Translations under genes and position numbers: made by a program | Source: QFOX01 sp044237845 | GTDB taxonomy: Bacteria; Pseudomonadota; Alphaproteobacteria; Rickettsiales; UBA3002 | Length of the DNA: 30,884 nucleotides | Assembly: GCA_044237845.1 (NCBI GenBank) | Contig: JBIIEL010000025.1 | Span: forward strand, 1 to 30,884 | Direction of reading: 5' to 3' | Notes under the pieces: model-generated | The model's database searches: none | Told to the model about the DNA's origin: nothing | What the model saw: the letters and a program-made list of their open reading frames with translations, nothing else | Shown here: positions 7,781 through 15,474 of the stretch, piece by piece | Layout: each line of letters starts with the position of its first letter | Numbering within the stretch: position 1 is the first letter of the stretch

Positions 7781-8868
7781 CAACGATATCGACCATTGAA
7801 GACATCATCGCCGATGCGCGCGCCGGCCGCATGGTCATTCTGGTCGATGACGAAAACCGCGAGAACGAGGGCGACCTCGTCATCCCCGCGCAGTTTGCGG
7901 ATGCGGCGGCGGTCAACTTCATGGCCAAGCATGGGCGTGGGCTCATCTGCCTCGCGCTTGAGAAGGCGCAAGTCGAAAAGCTCGGCCTGCCGCCGATGGC
8001 ACGGCATAATTCTTTGCGCCACTCCACTGCGTTTACCGTCTCGATCGAGGCGCGCGAGGGCGTCACCACCGGCATCTCCGCCGCCGACCGCGCCCGCACC
8101 ATCGAGGCCGCGATCAACCAAGCCGCCGTGCCTACGGATATCGCTTCGCCCGGCCATATCTTCCCACTCGAAGCGCGCGAAGGTGGCGTGCTGGTGCGCG
8201 CCGGGCACACCGAAGCCGCCGTCGATATTTCGCGCCTCGCGGGGCTGAACAGCGCGGGCGTCATCTGCGAGATCATGAATGACGACGGCACCATGGCGCG
8301 CTTGCCGGACTTGCTGAAATTCGCCGCCGAACACGCACTGAAAATTGGCACGATTGCCGATCTCATCGCCTATCGCCGCCGCGCAGAAAAGCTCGTCACC
8401 CGCCTGGTCGAAAGCACCATCAGCACGTCGTTCGCAGGCGATTTCACCTGCATCGCCTACGCGCAATCGCCCAGCTACGCCGAGCATATCGCGCTGGTAA
8501 AAAATAAAATCCCGCCTCAAGGCGCGGCGCTCGTGCGCATGCATACGCTCGATGTGCTGGGCGATGTGCTGGGCGACACGGCGCATGGCCGCGCGGGCGG
8601 CCTCCACCGCGCGATGAAGATGATCGACGAAGCAGGTGCCGGCGTGCTGGTGCTGCTGCGCGAGCCGCGCCGCACCGCCGCGTCGGACGGCCTGCGCCGC
8701 AAACAGGGCGAGGCGCCAGCCACCCCCATCCTGCGCGATTACGGCATCGGCGCGCAAATCCTCGTCGATCTCGGCGTCCGCGAAATGACGCTGATTACCA
8801 ACACCCCGAAAATGATTGTCGGCCTCGAAGGTTACGGGTTGCAGATTTCCGGCTACCAACCGCTATAG
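7777..8868 (+). CDS. ribBA: 3,4-dihydroxy-2-butanone 4-phosphate synthase fused to a degenerate GTP cyclohydrolase II domain (RibBX type)
   Basis: The N-terminal half (about 1-205) is a RibB domain that makes 3,4-dihydroxy-2-butanone 4-phosphate from ribulose 5-phosphate. It has DDENRENEGD (24-33), RHSTAFTVSIEAREGVTTG and the metal-binding GHTEA (143-147). The C-terminal half (about 206-363) has the RibA fold, seen in VRMHTLDVLGDVLG and RDYGIGAQILVDLG. However, the three zinc cysteines of GTP cyclohydrolase II are missing: the only Cys in this half is Cys225, outside the zinc site. The QEGRGIGL catalytic segment is replaced by REPRRTAA. The RibA half is therefore predicted inactive. The ATG at 7777 is preferred over 7771 because AGGA stands 6 bases before it and it gives the ATGA overlap with ribE. 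Confidence 0.94.
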   Translation: MTTISTIEDIIADARAGRMVILVDDENRENEGDLVIPAQFADAAAVNFMAKHGRGLICLALEKAQVEKLGLPPMARHNSLRHSTAFTVSIEAREGVTTGISAADRARTIEAAINQAAVPTDIASPGHIFPLEAREGGVLVRAGHTEAAVDISRLAGLNSAGVICEIMNDDGTMARLPDLLKFAAEHALKIGTIADLIAYRRRAEKLVTRLVESTISTSFAGDFTCIAYAQSPSYAEHIALVKNKIPPQGAALVRMHTLDVLGDVLGDTAHGRAGGLHRAMKMIDEAGAGVLVLLREPRRTAASDGLRRKQGEAPATPILRDYGIGAQILVDLGVREMTLITNTPKMIVGLEGYGLQISGYQPL

Positions 8869-8959
8869 ACGTTTCAGGTAAGAGTCACACATGCTCCGTC
8901 GTTTTACAGCCAGTAGTTTTTAGTCCCCCGCAAAACCCCAAGCATAAGGGAGTGTAGAC

Positions 8960-9559
8960 ATGTTAATTAGAAATATTTTTATGGCATTTCTCGTTGTACT
9001 GTTAACGACAGAGCATAGTCGGGCCGAAACCCCAGAACCTTACCCTCAAGCAAAAGTTAGTTTTTCTGACTTTAAAAGTCTTGTGTCTGCGGTTGAAAAT
9101 CACAGAGCAAAACGCCTGGTTGATCTTGACACATTCTTGAAAATGAGTGCGGAACCGGGAACAATAATCTTAGACACTCGCTCTGATTTTCGTTTTGAAC
9201 GCCTGCATTTAAAAGGAGCAAAACACTTAAGTTTTACGGATTTCACACAAGGTAACCTTGCTAAAGTTATCTCCACTCCTCAGACACGAATACTCATCTA
9301 CTGCAATAATAACTTTGATGGTAATCAGGTTGATTTTGCCTCTAAAGTCACCGAACCGACAGCACTTTCGAACCCAAGTAATGCCAATATTGCCAACCAA
9401 ATTACATCGCAGCAGAAACCGCTTATGATGGCTTTGAATATCCCAACCTATGTGAATCTTTATGGATACGGCTATCAGAACGTTTACGAGCTTGATGAGC
9501 TTGTGAACGTCAAGGATCCCCGAATAACCTTTGAGGGGACACTTGTTAAGCAGCAATGA
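8960..9559 (+). CDS. Exported rhodanese-like protein
   Basis: The 199-residue product has an N-terminal signal peptide (about residues 1-22, hydrophobic core IFMAFLVVLL, likely cleavage after SRA) and then a rhodanese-like core. ILDTRSDFRFERLHLKGAKHL resembles the substrate-side half, and ILIYCNNNF places a Cys where the rhodanese nucleophile sits. The loop after that Cys is longer than in classical rhodaneses, so activity is uncertain. GGGAG lies 7 bases before the ATG. The gene is clearly more AT-rich than its neighbours and separates ribBA from ribH, which suggests insertion into the riboflavin series. It is flanked by 91 bases upstream and 177 bases downstream in which I see no gene. Confidence 0.75.
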   Translation: MLIRNIFMAFLVVLLTTEHSRAETPEPYPQAKVSFSDFKSLVSAVENHRAKRLVDLDTFLKMSAEPGTIILDTRSDFRFERLHLKGAKHLSFTDFTQGNLAKVISTPQTRILIYCNNNFDGNQVDFASKVTEPTALSNPSNANIANQITSQQKPLMMALNIPTYVNLYGYGYQNVYELDELVNVKDPRITFEGTLVKQQ

Positions 9560-9736
9560 CTAGGCGACCCAGCTTCGAATAATCCTGCGATCCGTCGTGT
9601 TGACTTTATGTTGTACAATTGCAGACACTGTGACGCAGAAGTAATACCATTCGCGACTTCGCTCTTATAAACTCATGAAGCGCCATACCCGCAAAAAACA
9701 CTGGCGAGAAGAGGGCGCGCAGGCTATGAAACGCAG

Positions 9737-10192
9737 ATGCACACTTTCTCACTCGCTTCGAAACCGTTTCTGATCGTCATCGCCCCTTACTATGAAGAGG
9801 TGAGCGAAATGCTACTCGCGGGCGCGACGGAAACCTTGGCCAGCGCAGGCTTCACCAGCGAAATGATCACCGTGCCCGGCGCGCTCGAAATTCCGGCGGC
9901 CATCAACATCGCCATCGCCAGCAACCGCTATGCGGGCTTTGTGGCGCTCGGCTGCGTGGTGCGCGGCGACACCTCGCATTACGACATTGTCATCAACGAA
10001 TCCGCCCGCGGCTTGCAGCAGCTCGCGCTCGCCACCCATGCGGCCATCGGCAACGGCATCCTCACCTGCGAGAACATGAATCAAGCCACGCTGCGTGCGC
10101 ATCCGTCGCAGGGCAACAAAGGGGGCGAGGCCGCACGCGCCGCCATCCGCATGACGGAAATCCGTCAGATGTTTGGGCTTGAGTCGGCATGA
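9737..10192 (+). CDS. ribH: 6,7-dimethyl-8-ribityllumazine synthase
   Basis: Condenses the RibB product with the RibD-derived aminouracil to give lumazine, in an icosahedral or pentameric assembly. The 151-residue protein has the family motifs VPGALEIP (about 46-53), LGCVVRGDTSHYD (about 73-85, with the catalytic His) and ILTCENMNQA near 110-120. The ATG at 9737 lacks a strong ribosome site; no better in-frame start was found. Its stop overlaps the nusB ATG as ATGA. A short AT-rich intergenic region after the rhodanese-like gene may hold its own promoter, but I found no convincing -35/-10 pair. Confidence 0.95.
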   Translation: MHTFSLASKPFLIVIAPYYEEVSEMLLAGATETLASAGFTSEMITVPGALEIPAAINIAIASNRYAGFVALGCVVRGDTSHYDIVINESARGLQQLALATHAAIGNGILTCENMNQATLRAHPSQGNKGGEAARAAIRMTEIRQMFGLESA

Positions 10193-10662
10193 ACGCACCC
10201 CGCAAATCCCTGATGCGTAAGCGCGCGTCGCGCCTGGCCGCCGCACAGGCGCTTTATTCCGAAGCGTTGATCGAAAAGAAAAGCCTGCCCGCCCTCATGG
10301 TCGCGCGGATTCTGGAATCCTGGGTCGACAGCAAAGCGAACGATGCGGATGACCTGCCGCACGCCACGCAGCCAGAGGCGGCGCTGCTCAACACACTGGT
10401 GGAGTCGTCGCAAAAAAATGCCGCGGCCATCGAAGCAGCGATCGACGCGCTGATTCTGCCGAACTGGAGCAAAGCGCGCACCAGCCTGCCGTTGCTCGCC
10501 GTGCTGCGCGCCTTCGCGGCGGAGGTGATCGCCTACCCCAACCGCGCCGCCGCCATGCTGGTCGACGAATATACCGAAGTCGCCGCGCAGCTTGTCACCG
10601 ACGAAGAGCTGCAATACGCGCACAAAGCCTTCAACCTGCTGCTCGGCGCGCTCCGAAAGTAG
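10189..10662 (+). CDS. nusB: Transcription antitermination factor NusB
   Basis: RNA-binding partner of NusE (S10) in rRNA antitermination. The 157-residue, all-helical protein matches NusB: an Arg-rich N terminus with RLAAAQALYSEAL, LPLLAVLRAFAAEVIAYP in the middle and LVDEYTEVAAQLVTDEE towards the end. The ATG overlaps the ribH stop (ATGA). The usual alphaproteobacterial follow-up, thiL, is present but separated by the prepilin gene on the opposite strand. The ends of nusB and the prepilin gene face each other across 22 bases with no strong terminator. Confidence 0.93.
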   Translation: MNAPRKSLMRKRASRLAAAQALYSEALIEKKSLPALMVARILESWVDSKANDADDLPHATQPEAALLNTLVESSQKNAAAIEAAIDALILPNWSKARTSLPLLAVLRAFAAEVIAYPNRAAAMLVDEYTEVAAQLVTDEELQYAHKAFNLLLGALRK

Positions 10663-10684
10663 ACTACAGCCTTTCTGCTGAAAA

Positions 10685-11458
10685 CTAATAGACGTTCACA
10701 AAGCCCATTAAGCAGCTTCTGATACCTATAGAGAGCGTCAGGTAGACACTCGCGTCTCCATTTTCATCCGTACAATCAGAGGTGTATGCACTATTAAACA
10801 TACGAATATTTCCAGAAGCTGGTTTCGCGTCATCGTATTTTATATCGATAACACTTGCTTCCAGTGGGGTGAGGAAGCTGGATCCGTACTGTGCAAAAGC
10901 ATTACCAAGAGGCGGGATCTGAGCTAGGGAACCATCATCAAAAGGAGACGTTTGGGTATTTGAAGCCTGCCAATAGGTCGATTCTGCTATACTAATCGGG
11001 GGAGCAACGCTCGAATCGACGCTGGTTCCTGATGAAATAAGGCTGCCTCTAAATTTTCCTGTCCAGACACCTGCAGCCACCAATTGCTGCCAGTAGGTGA
11101 GCTCTTCGTTATTGGGAGTCATGCCATTCTGACCAATAATATCATTACCATCACCATTGCATGTCTGTGTTTTGGGGGTTTTATCTGTCCCCGGACCAGG
11201 GCATCCCTCCGGATCCGTACCAAAAAATTGTGTGGCATTGGTACAGTCACCTGGCAAGCAATTGTATCTCAACTGAAAAGCACGAACTGCCAGTATAATT
11301 TTTTCTTTCTCTGAATAGAAACGCCTGAGTTCCGCGCTGCGAATGAGGTCTTGCCCTACTAATACTCCACCGACCACTAACCCAACAATCACCAGAACAA
11401 TGGCTAGCTCAACCAATGTGAATCCCGCTTTAGCTGCTGTCAGTTTTGTTCTTGCCAT
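10685..11458 (-). CDS. Type IV prepilin-like protein
   Basis: The 257-residue protein has a short basic leader ending in Gly12, followed by FTLVELAIVLVIVGLVVGG. This is the class III prepilin cleavage site with Glu5 of the mature chain and the N-terminal helix. The mature domain contains YNCLPGDC and a Gly/Asp-rich segment with CNGDGN, seen in many alphaproteobacterial prepilins, and several cysteines that may pair. I chose the ATG at 11458, which gives a 12-residue leader; the upstream TTG in frame is unlikely. No clear ribosome site precedes either start. It is AT-richer than nusB and thiL, between which it is inserted on the opposite strand. The peptidase at 1962-2735 should process it. 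Confidence 0.9.
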   Translation of the reverse strand: MARTKLTAAKAGFTLVELAIVLVIVGLVVGGVLVGQDLIRSAELRRFYSEKEKIILAVRAFQLRYNCLPGDCTNATQFFGTDPEGCPGPGTDKTPKTQTCNGDGNDIIGQNGMTPNNEELTYWQQLVAAGVWTGKFRGSLISSGTSVDSSVAPPISIAESTYWQASNTQTSPFDDGSLAQIPPLGNAFAQYGSSFLTPLEASVIDIKYDDAKPASGNIRMFNSAYTSDCTDENGDASVYLTLSIGIRSCLMGFVNVY

Positions 11459-11518
11459 ACGTACTGAACATAGCCATTTCTGCAATCACTTCAAGTTTCA
11501 TCCCCCTTTGAATATCTC

Positions 11519-12487
11519 ATGACCGAACACACACGCATCGCCCGTTACTTCGCGCCGCTTGCAGCGGGTGAGCCGGGTAGTTTTGCACTGACAGACGACG
11601 CCGCGCTGCTCACACCCCCTGCAGGTACACAGCTCGTCATCACCACCGATAGTGTGATCGAGGGCATTCATGTATTGCCCGCCACATCGCCACAGCACTT
11701 CGCACAGAAGCTCATGCGCCGCAACCTCTCCGACCTCGCAGCGATGGGGGCGACACCCTGGCGCTACACGCTCAACCTCCACACTCCACGCAGGCTGGCG
11801 GAGGATTGGTTCGAAGCCTTTGCCTCCACCCTTGCCGCCGAGCAAACCGTGTTCGGCCTTACCCTCGTGGGGGGGGATTCCACCAGTGGCGCGGCGAACG
11901 CACCCATCCATAGCAGCCTCACCTGCTTCGGTCTCATCAGCAGCGCCCCACTACGGCGCAACGGTGCGCAGGCAGGCGATGACCTCTATGTCAGCGGCAC
12001 CATCGGCGATGCCGCACTGGGGGTACGCTTACTCACCACTCACCGTTCACCACTCACTATTCACCAGCCTCTCATCACTCGCTACCACACCCCCACGCCG
12101 CGTCTTGCGCTGGGTACTGCGCTCGTTGGCATCGCCAGCGCCGCACTCGATATTTCGGATGGATTGCTGGCCGATATCACCCAGCTTTGCAACGCAAGCG
12201 GCGTTGGTGCGCGCATTGCGCGTGATGCCATTCCCCATTCACCCGAATTGCAACATCTACTTCATACCAACGACAGCATCTGGAACGACATCCTCGGCGG
12301 GGGCGACGATTACGAACTCGCCTTCACAGCCCCACGTGCGGCACGCGAAGCGATCGATGCACTTGCGCACGAACTCATGCTTCCGCTCACCCGCATCGGT
12401 GAAATCACGGCAGAAAAAAATGTTTCTCTGGTGGATGATGCAGGTAAAAAAATCGCCATCACACGCGCCGGTTGGCAGCACGGCTAG
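11519..12487 (+). CDS. thiL: Thiamine-monophosphate kinase
   Basis: Phosphorylates thiamine monophosphate to thiamine diphosphate. The 322-residue protein shows the ThiL/PurM-like layout: IARYFAPL at the N terminus, TDDAA (25-29), ITTDSVIEGIHV (41-52), LVGGDST (116-122), then GDDLYVSGTIGDAALG (153-168) and DISDGLLADI (211-220), plus GGGDDYEL near 265. An unusual segment at about 171-185 is encoded by a 7-bp tandem repeat, listed separately. The start at 11519 has only a weak ribosome site; the conserved IARYF follows closely, so it is probably correct. It ends 9 bases before the end of the convergent bamE gene. Confidence 0.95.
   Translation: MTEHTRIARYFAPLAAGEPGSFALTDDAALLTPPAGTQLVITTDSVIEGIHVLPATSPQHFAQKLMRRNLSDLAAMGATPWRYTLNLHTPRRLAEDWFEAFASTLAAEQTVFGLTLVGGDSTSGAANAPIHSSLTCFGLISSAPLRRNGAQAGDDLYVSGTIGDAALGVRLLTTHRSPLTIHQPLITRYHTPTPRLALGTALVGIASAALDISDGLLADITQLCNASGVGARIARDAIPHSPELQHLLHTNDSIWNDILGGGDDYELAFTAPRAAREAIDALAHELMLPLTRIGEITAEKNVSLVDDAGKKIAITRAGWQHG
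12034..12068 (+). repeat. 7-bp tandem repeat array inside thiL
   Basis: Five adjacent degenerate heptamers of the form CAC(C/T)NNN (CACCACT, CACCGTT, CACCACT, CACTATT, CACCAGC), fading into further similar units to about 12080. They are translated in frame as THRSPLTIHQPL, between GDAALGVR and RLALG, in a loop that tolerates insertions in ThiL. The sequence and the encoded SPLT peptide resemble the array in ribD. Confidence 0.85.
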
Positions 12488-12496
12488 AGCGGAACG

Positions 12497-12964
12497 CTAT
12501 CGCCCCATATTGCGGTCAGACATGCCGCGCCCCGGTGCGCTGAAGCGGCCGACATTACCCAGCAACTGCTCCATCACGCCAAGTTTACGCCCTTCGGTTG
12601 GTGTGGTTTTCTCAACCATCTCGACCGGGACTGCATCCGCTTTGGTATGCGACTCGATCGCAGCCACCACCTGATTCGCATCGAATCGAATCGCAGCGAC
12701 ATTTTGCTCCGCAATCTCTGGAGCAAGAAGGCCGCGCGTTTCTTTGCGCGCCTGAATATAATACCAGGTCTCATCGCCAAAGGTTGAGCGTGCGCTGGGA
12801 CTACCGAGGATCGCCACCACATCTTCCATGCGGCTTTGGCCAATGACAATCTGTTTAAAATCGCTTTCATTCGTGTTATAACCGCGCGCATCGACAATTG
12901 GGTCGCAGCCTGCTATCAGCAGGCTAACACAGGCCATCACCATTGTCAGAAGAACAGGTTTCAT
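12497..12964 (-). CDS. bamE: BamE (SmpA/OmlA) family outer-membrane lipoprotein
   Basis: Accessory lipoprotein of the beta-barrel assembly machine. The 155-residue protein has a signal peptide with lipobox LIAGC (lipidated Cys20). A BamE domain follows at about 35-110 (IGQSRMEDVVAILGSPSARSTFGDETWYYI region and VAAIRFDANQVVA), and then a Met/Arg/Gly-rich tail. AAGGAA precedes the ATG by about 10 bases. Its start codon overlaps that of the divergent chaperone gene: both ATGs lie in the palindrome CATG at 12962-12965. It should act with LptD, which is encoded 5 kb away. Confidence 0.88.
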   Translation of the reverse strand: MKPVLLTMVMACVSLLIAGCDPIVDARGYNTNESDFKQIVIGQSRMEDVVAILGSPSARSTFGDETWYYIQARKETRGLLAPEIAEQNVAAIRFDANQVVAAIESHTKADAVPVEMVEKTTPTEGRKLGVMEQLLGNVGRFSAPGRGMSDRNMGR

Positions 12965-13502
12965 GATGCTTGCATTCCTTCGCCGCGCGTTTGTCCACGA
13001 GCCCCATGCGGGAGCCCACGCAAGCTATATAGCACTGGTTGCGCGCGCGCGGAATCCCTTTTTCTATGAATCGCTCGGCGTGCCGGATACGCTGGATGGC
13101 CGCTTCGAGATGGTATTGCTTCACCTTTTCTTATTGCAACATCGGCTGCTCGGAGAAACAGCGCTCGATGAATTTGGTCGCGAGCTCAGCGAGCTTTTCT
13201 TTGCCGATATGGATCGCAGCGTGCGCGAACTCGGCGTGGCCGACACGGGTGTGCGCTACCGCATCAAGGCGATGGCGAAGGCCTATCACGGACGGTTGAT
13301 TGCCTACACCACCAGTATCGCCGACGAAGAAATGCTGCGTGGCGCGCTCGCTCGCAACCTGTTCGGCACAGTAGCAGAGGGGTCGGTCAGCCAGCTTGTG
13401 GGTGCTGCGAATTATATCTATGCGATGCGCGACGCCCTCGCCGCGGTCGAGAGCGACAAGATTGTTCGTGGCGAGTTTGTTTGGCCGGAAGTAAGAGGCT
13501 AG
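12963..13502 (+). CDS. Ubiquinol-cytochrome c chaperone (CBP3/UQCC1 family)
   Basis: Homologue of the mitochondrial Cbp3 factor needed for cytochrome b and bc1-complex assembly. The 179 residues show the family core: FYESLGVPDTLDGRFEMVLLHLFL (about 34-57), then LFFADMDRSVRELGVADTGV (about 79-98) and KAMAKAYHGRLIAY (about 103-116). Two ATGs stand in tandem (12963 and 12966); CAGG lies 4 or 7 bases before them, so the second may be used. The stop codon TAG is created by the first units of a 7-bp repeat. The divergent bamE neighbour is common in alphaproteobacteria. Confidence 0.9.
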   Translation: MMLAFLRRAFVHEPHAGAHASYIALVARARNPFFYESLGVPDTLDGRFEMVLLHLFLLQHRLLGETALDEFGRELSELFFADMDRSVRELGVADTGVRYRIKAMAKAYHGRLIAYTTSIADEEMLRGALARNLFGTVAEGSVSQLVGAANYIYAMRDALAAVESDKIVRGEFVWPEVRG

Positions 13503-13581
13503 AGGTTAGGGATTAGAGGTTAGGGAAAAGGATAGCACTCTTGGTTTCTTTCTAGCCTCTAACCCCTAACCTCTAACCCCT
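13494..13581. repeat. Inverted 7-bp repeat arrays between convergent genes
   Basis: On the plus strand, units such as AGAGGTT and AGGGATT run from 13494 to about 13528. After about 25 unrelated bases, the complementary units AACCCCT and AACCTCT run from 13554 to 13581. The arms 13508-13525 and 13564-13581 can pair over 18 bp with one mismatch. The left arm includes the TAG stop codon of the CBP3 gene. The structure lies between two convergent genes and could act as a two-way terminator, though no T-run follows it. Confidence 0.8.
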
Positions 13582-13585
13582 CTCT

Positions 13586-14251
13586 TTAACCCACCGCCTC
13601 AACATTCGCAGGCACGATACCGCTCACATTTCGCAACTCCGCAAGCGCATACGCCGCGGCGCCACGCGTCTGTGTCAGGCTCGATTTCCTTCCACTGACC
13701 GTTTGCTGCGACTGTATAGTTCCACGCTCCGACGGCACGGCTTGTTTTATCACCGGCGCACTAGAAACTGCGGTGCTGAGCATGGCAACATTGGTCGTTG
13801 TCGTCGCCACCGGTGTTGCTACAGAAGCCGCCTTCGCCGCTACATTCTGCGCGGTGGCCGCGGTCTCTGGTGGTAAATCCCCGCGCGCGAGTCGCAGTTG
13901 TGATAAAAATTCCGGCTCATCCCGCGGCACTTGTTGTGGCGACGGGCTCACGCGCGGGCTGAACACAGCGAGCTGTTCGTCGCTGGCTTCCAGCGTTTGG
14001 GCAATGAACTGCGCAGCAAGCGCACTCGAAGGCGACGTCGCCGCCTGTCGCAACACGGGCTTGGGCGGTTTCGGCGTATCTGTTAAATACTGCGGTACCA
14101 GCGTCGTCGCCACCACAGCGGTCGGCAGCAATTGCTGCGCGGTTGGGCTTGCGCTCGCAGCCGCAGCCGCCTGTACCACCGCTTGCGGCTGCACATTAGG
14201 AAGCGGCCCGCTGACAATCCCCGCGGGCGGAATACTGCTGAGTGACACCAT
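13586..14251 (-). CDS. Low-complexity Ala/Thr/Val/Pro-rich hypothetical protein
   Basis: No recognised family. The 221-residue product from the ATG at 14251 is rich in Ala, Val, Thr, Ser, Pro and Gln. It has Pro-rich segments (TDTPKPPKPVLR and SPRVSPSPQQVPRDEP) and one more ordered stretch around EPEFLSQLRLARGDLPPE. There is no signal peptide, membrane segment or Cys. The composition suggests a largely disordered protein. An in-frame TTG at 14308 would add 19 residues, but the ATG looks more natural; ribosome sites are weak for both. The opposite frame is open for 174 codons, so coding on this strand is likely but not certain. Confidence 0.6.
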   Translation of the reverse strand: MVSLSSIPPAGIVSGPLPNVQPQAVVQAAAAASASPTAQQLLPTAVVATTLVPQYLTDTPKPPKPVLRQAATSPSSALAAQFIAQTLEASDEQLAVFSPRVSPSPQQVPRDEPEFLSQLRLARGDLPPETAATAQNVAAKAASVATPVATTTTNVAMLSTAVSSAPVIKQAVPSERGTIQSQQTVSGRKSSLTQTRGAAAYALAELRNVSGIVPANVEAVG

Positions 14252-14420
14252 CGATCTAGCTCGTGAATTCTTCTTATTTTTTGAAACTATACCATAATTT
14301 CTGGCCAAAAACCAGCATTATAGTCGTCTGGAATCGCCCCCAAACCCCTAACATATCTTAACCTTTTTGTCACAAAAGCTTCATTTTACATCCCCAAGGC
14401 ACGCGGTTAGGGTGCACGCC

Positions 14421-15017
14421 ATGAAGCGAATCGTAATGGCATGGATTATCTGTGTGCTCGGGCTGGTAGCGCTGCTCGCCGTCCTCGGACGCGATATTAT
14501 CCCCCACGCGCCGGTACACAGCAATGGAGGCGGCCTCATTCAGGGCAACTTTAGCCTCACCGGTGCGAACGACAAGGCCGTCACCGAGCAAGATTTCCGC
14601 GGCAAATATATGCTGGTCTATTTCGGCTTTACCCACTGCCCGGATATTTGCCCGACCACCCTGCTACTCATGCAAAACGTCATCAGCCGCATGAAACCGA
14701 GCGCGCGCGACGTGCAGCCGATTTTCATTTCCATCGACCCAGAGCGCGACACGCCGAAAGTCGCAAGCGACTATGCCAGCCATTTTGGCGCGGATATGAT
14801 CGGCCTCAGCGGCACGCCCGAGCAAATCAAAACGGTGGCCGAGAATTACAAAATCTACTACAGCAAGGTCGAGGCGAAAGACTCCGCGCTCGGCTACATG
14901 ATGGACCATTCCGGCTTCATCTACCTCATGGGGACGGACGCCTCGTATCTCACCCATTTCCCGCATAACGTGTCGGAGCGGGAGCTTGAAGAAGGACTGC
15001 GCAAATATGTTCGCTAG
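14421..15017 (+). CDS. SCO1/SenC family copper chaperone
   Basis: Membrane-anchored thioredoxin-fold protein that helps build the CuA centre of cytochrome c oxidase. The 198-residue protein has an N-terminal membrane helix (about 5-23). FGFTHCPDICPTT carries the copper-binding Cys73 and Cys77, FISIDPERDTP follows, and the third ligand His163 is in MMDHSGFIYL. AGGG lies 8 bases before the ATG at 14421; the in-frame TTG at 14367 is unlikely. It overlaps the next gene, a second copper chaperone, by 11 bases, so the two form an operon that continues into gmk. Confidence 0.94.
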   Translation: MKRIVMAWIICVLGLVALLAVLGRDIIPHAPVHSNGGGLIQGNFSLTGANDKAVTEQDFRGKYMLVYFGFTHCPDICPTTLLLMQNVISRMKPSARDVQPIFISIDPERDTPKVASDYASHFGADMIGLSGTPEQIKTVAENYKIYYSKVEAKDSALGYMMDHSGFIYLMGTDASYLTHFPHNVSERELEEGLRKYVR

Positions 15018-15474
15018 ACATCCCATCCTCGCGGCCATTGCCGCACTCGCACTCATTTTCCCAGCGTTGGCCTTTGCCTGCCACGAGCCGGTTGCGGTCA
15101 CCAACACCAGCATTCCCCTCACCCCCGGCGAGGTCGCCGTATCCTATCCCAGCATCACCAGCCCCATCGACGACGTGTTGCTCAGTGCCAGTTCGCCCTG
15201 CTGCAAAGCGGTGGAGCTGCACACGCACGAGATGGATGGAGACGTCATGAAAATGCGTAAGGTCGATGCCGTGCCGCTCAAGGCGAAGGTCCCCACCGTG
15301 TTTGAGTCTGGCGGGCTGCATATCATGCTCATCGGCCTCAAGAAACCGCTCAAGGCGGGCGATGTCGTGCCCGTCAGCCTGCGCTTCGGCCATGTGGGCG
15401 AGCAGAAATTCAACTTCACCGTCGGCGCGGCGGGCTTGCAAGAAAGCAAAGATTCGCCTAAACATCAGCACTAA
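15007..15474 (+). CDS. Periplasmic copper chaperone PCu(A)C
   Basis: Periplasmic protein that hands copper to the CuA site together with SCO1. The 155-residue product has a signal peptide (about 1-24, ending LAFA). The PCuAC core has metal ligands of the H-x-M...M...H-x-M type: His74-Glu-Met76, Met83 and, 21 residues later, His105-Ile-Met107. The gap between the first two parts is shorter than the ten residues usually quoted. GAAGGA lies about 10 bases before the ATG at 15007, within the SCO1 end. The stop overlaps the gmk start as TAATG. Confidence 0.92.
   Translation: MFARHPILAAIAALALIFPALAFACHEPVAVTNTSIPLTPGEVAVSYPSITSPIDDVLLSASSPCCKAVELHTHEMDGDVMKMRKVDAVPLKAKVPTVFESGGLHIMLIGLKKPLKAGDVVPVSLRFGHVGEQKFNFTVGAAGLQESKDSPKHQH

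Noticed and set aside
7750..8859. A 369-codon open frame opposite ribBA
   Set aside because: Antisense shadow of a well-supported gene with no recognised motifs.
9600..9619. TTGACT and TACAAT before ribH as a sigma70 promoter
   Set aside because: The hexamers are only 8 bases apart, far from the usual 16-18, and no alternative pairing gave a good match.
9675..9770. A 31-codon basic reading frame overlapping the ribH start, possible leader peptide
   Set aside because: It has no ribosome site, no terminator-antiterminator structure nearby and no recognisable leader composition; it is likely chance.
13773..14297. A 174-codon plus-strand frame opposite the low-complexity protein
   Set aside because: Cys- and Ala-rich, without signal or motif; the minus-strand frame is longer and more protein-like, though neither is certain.
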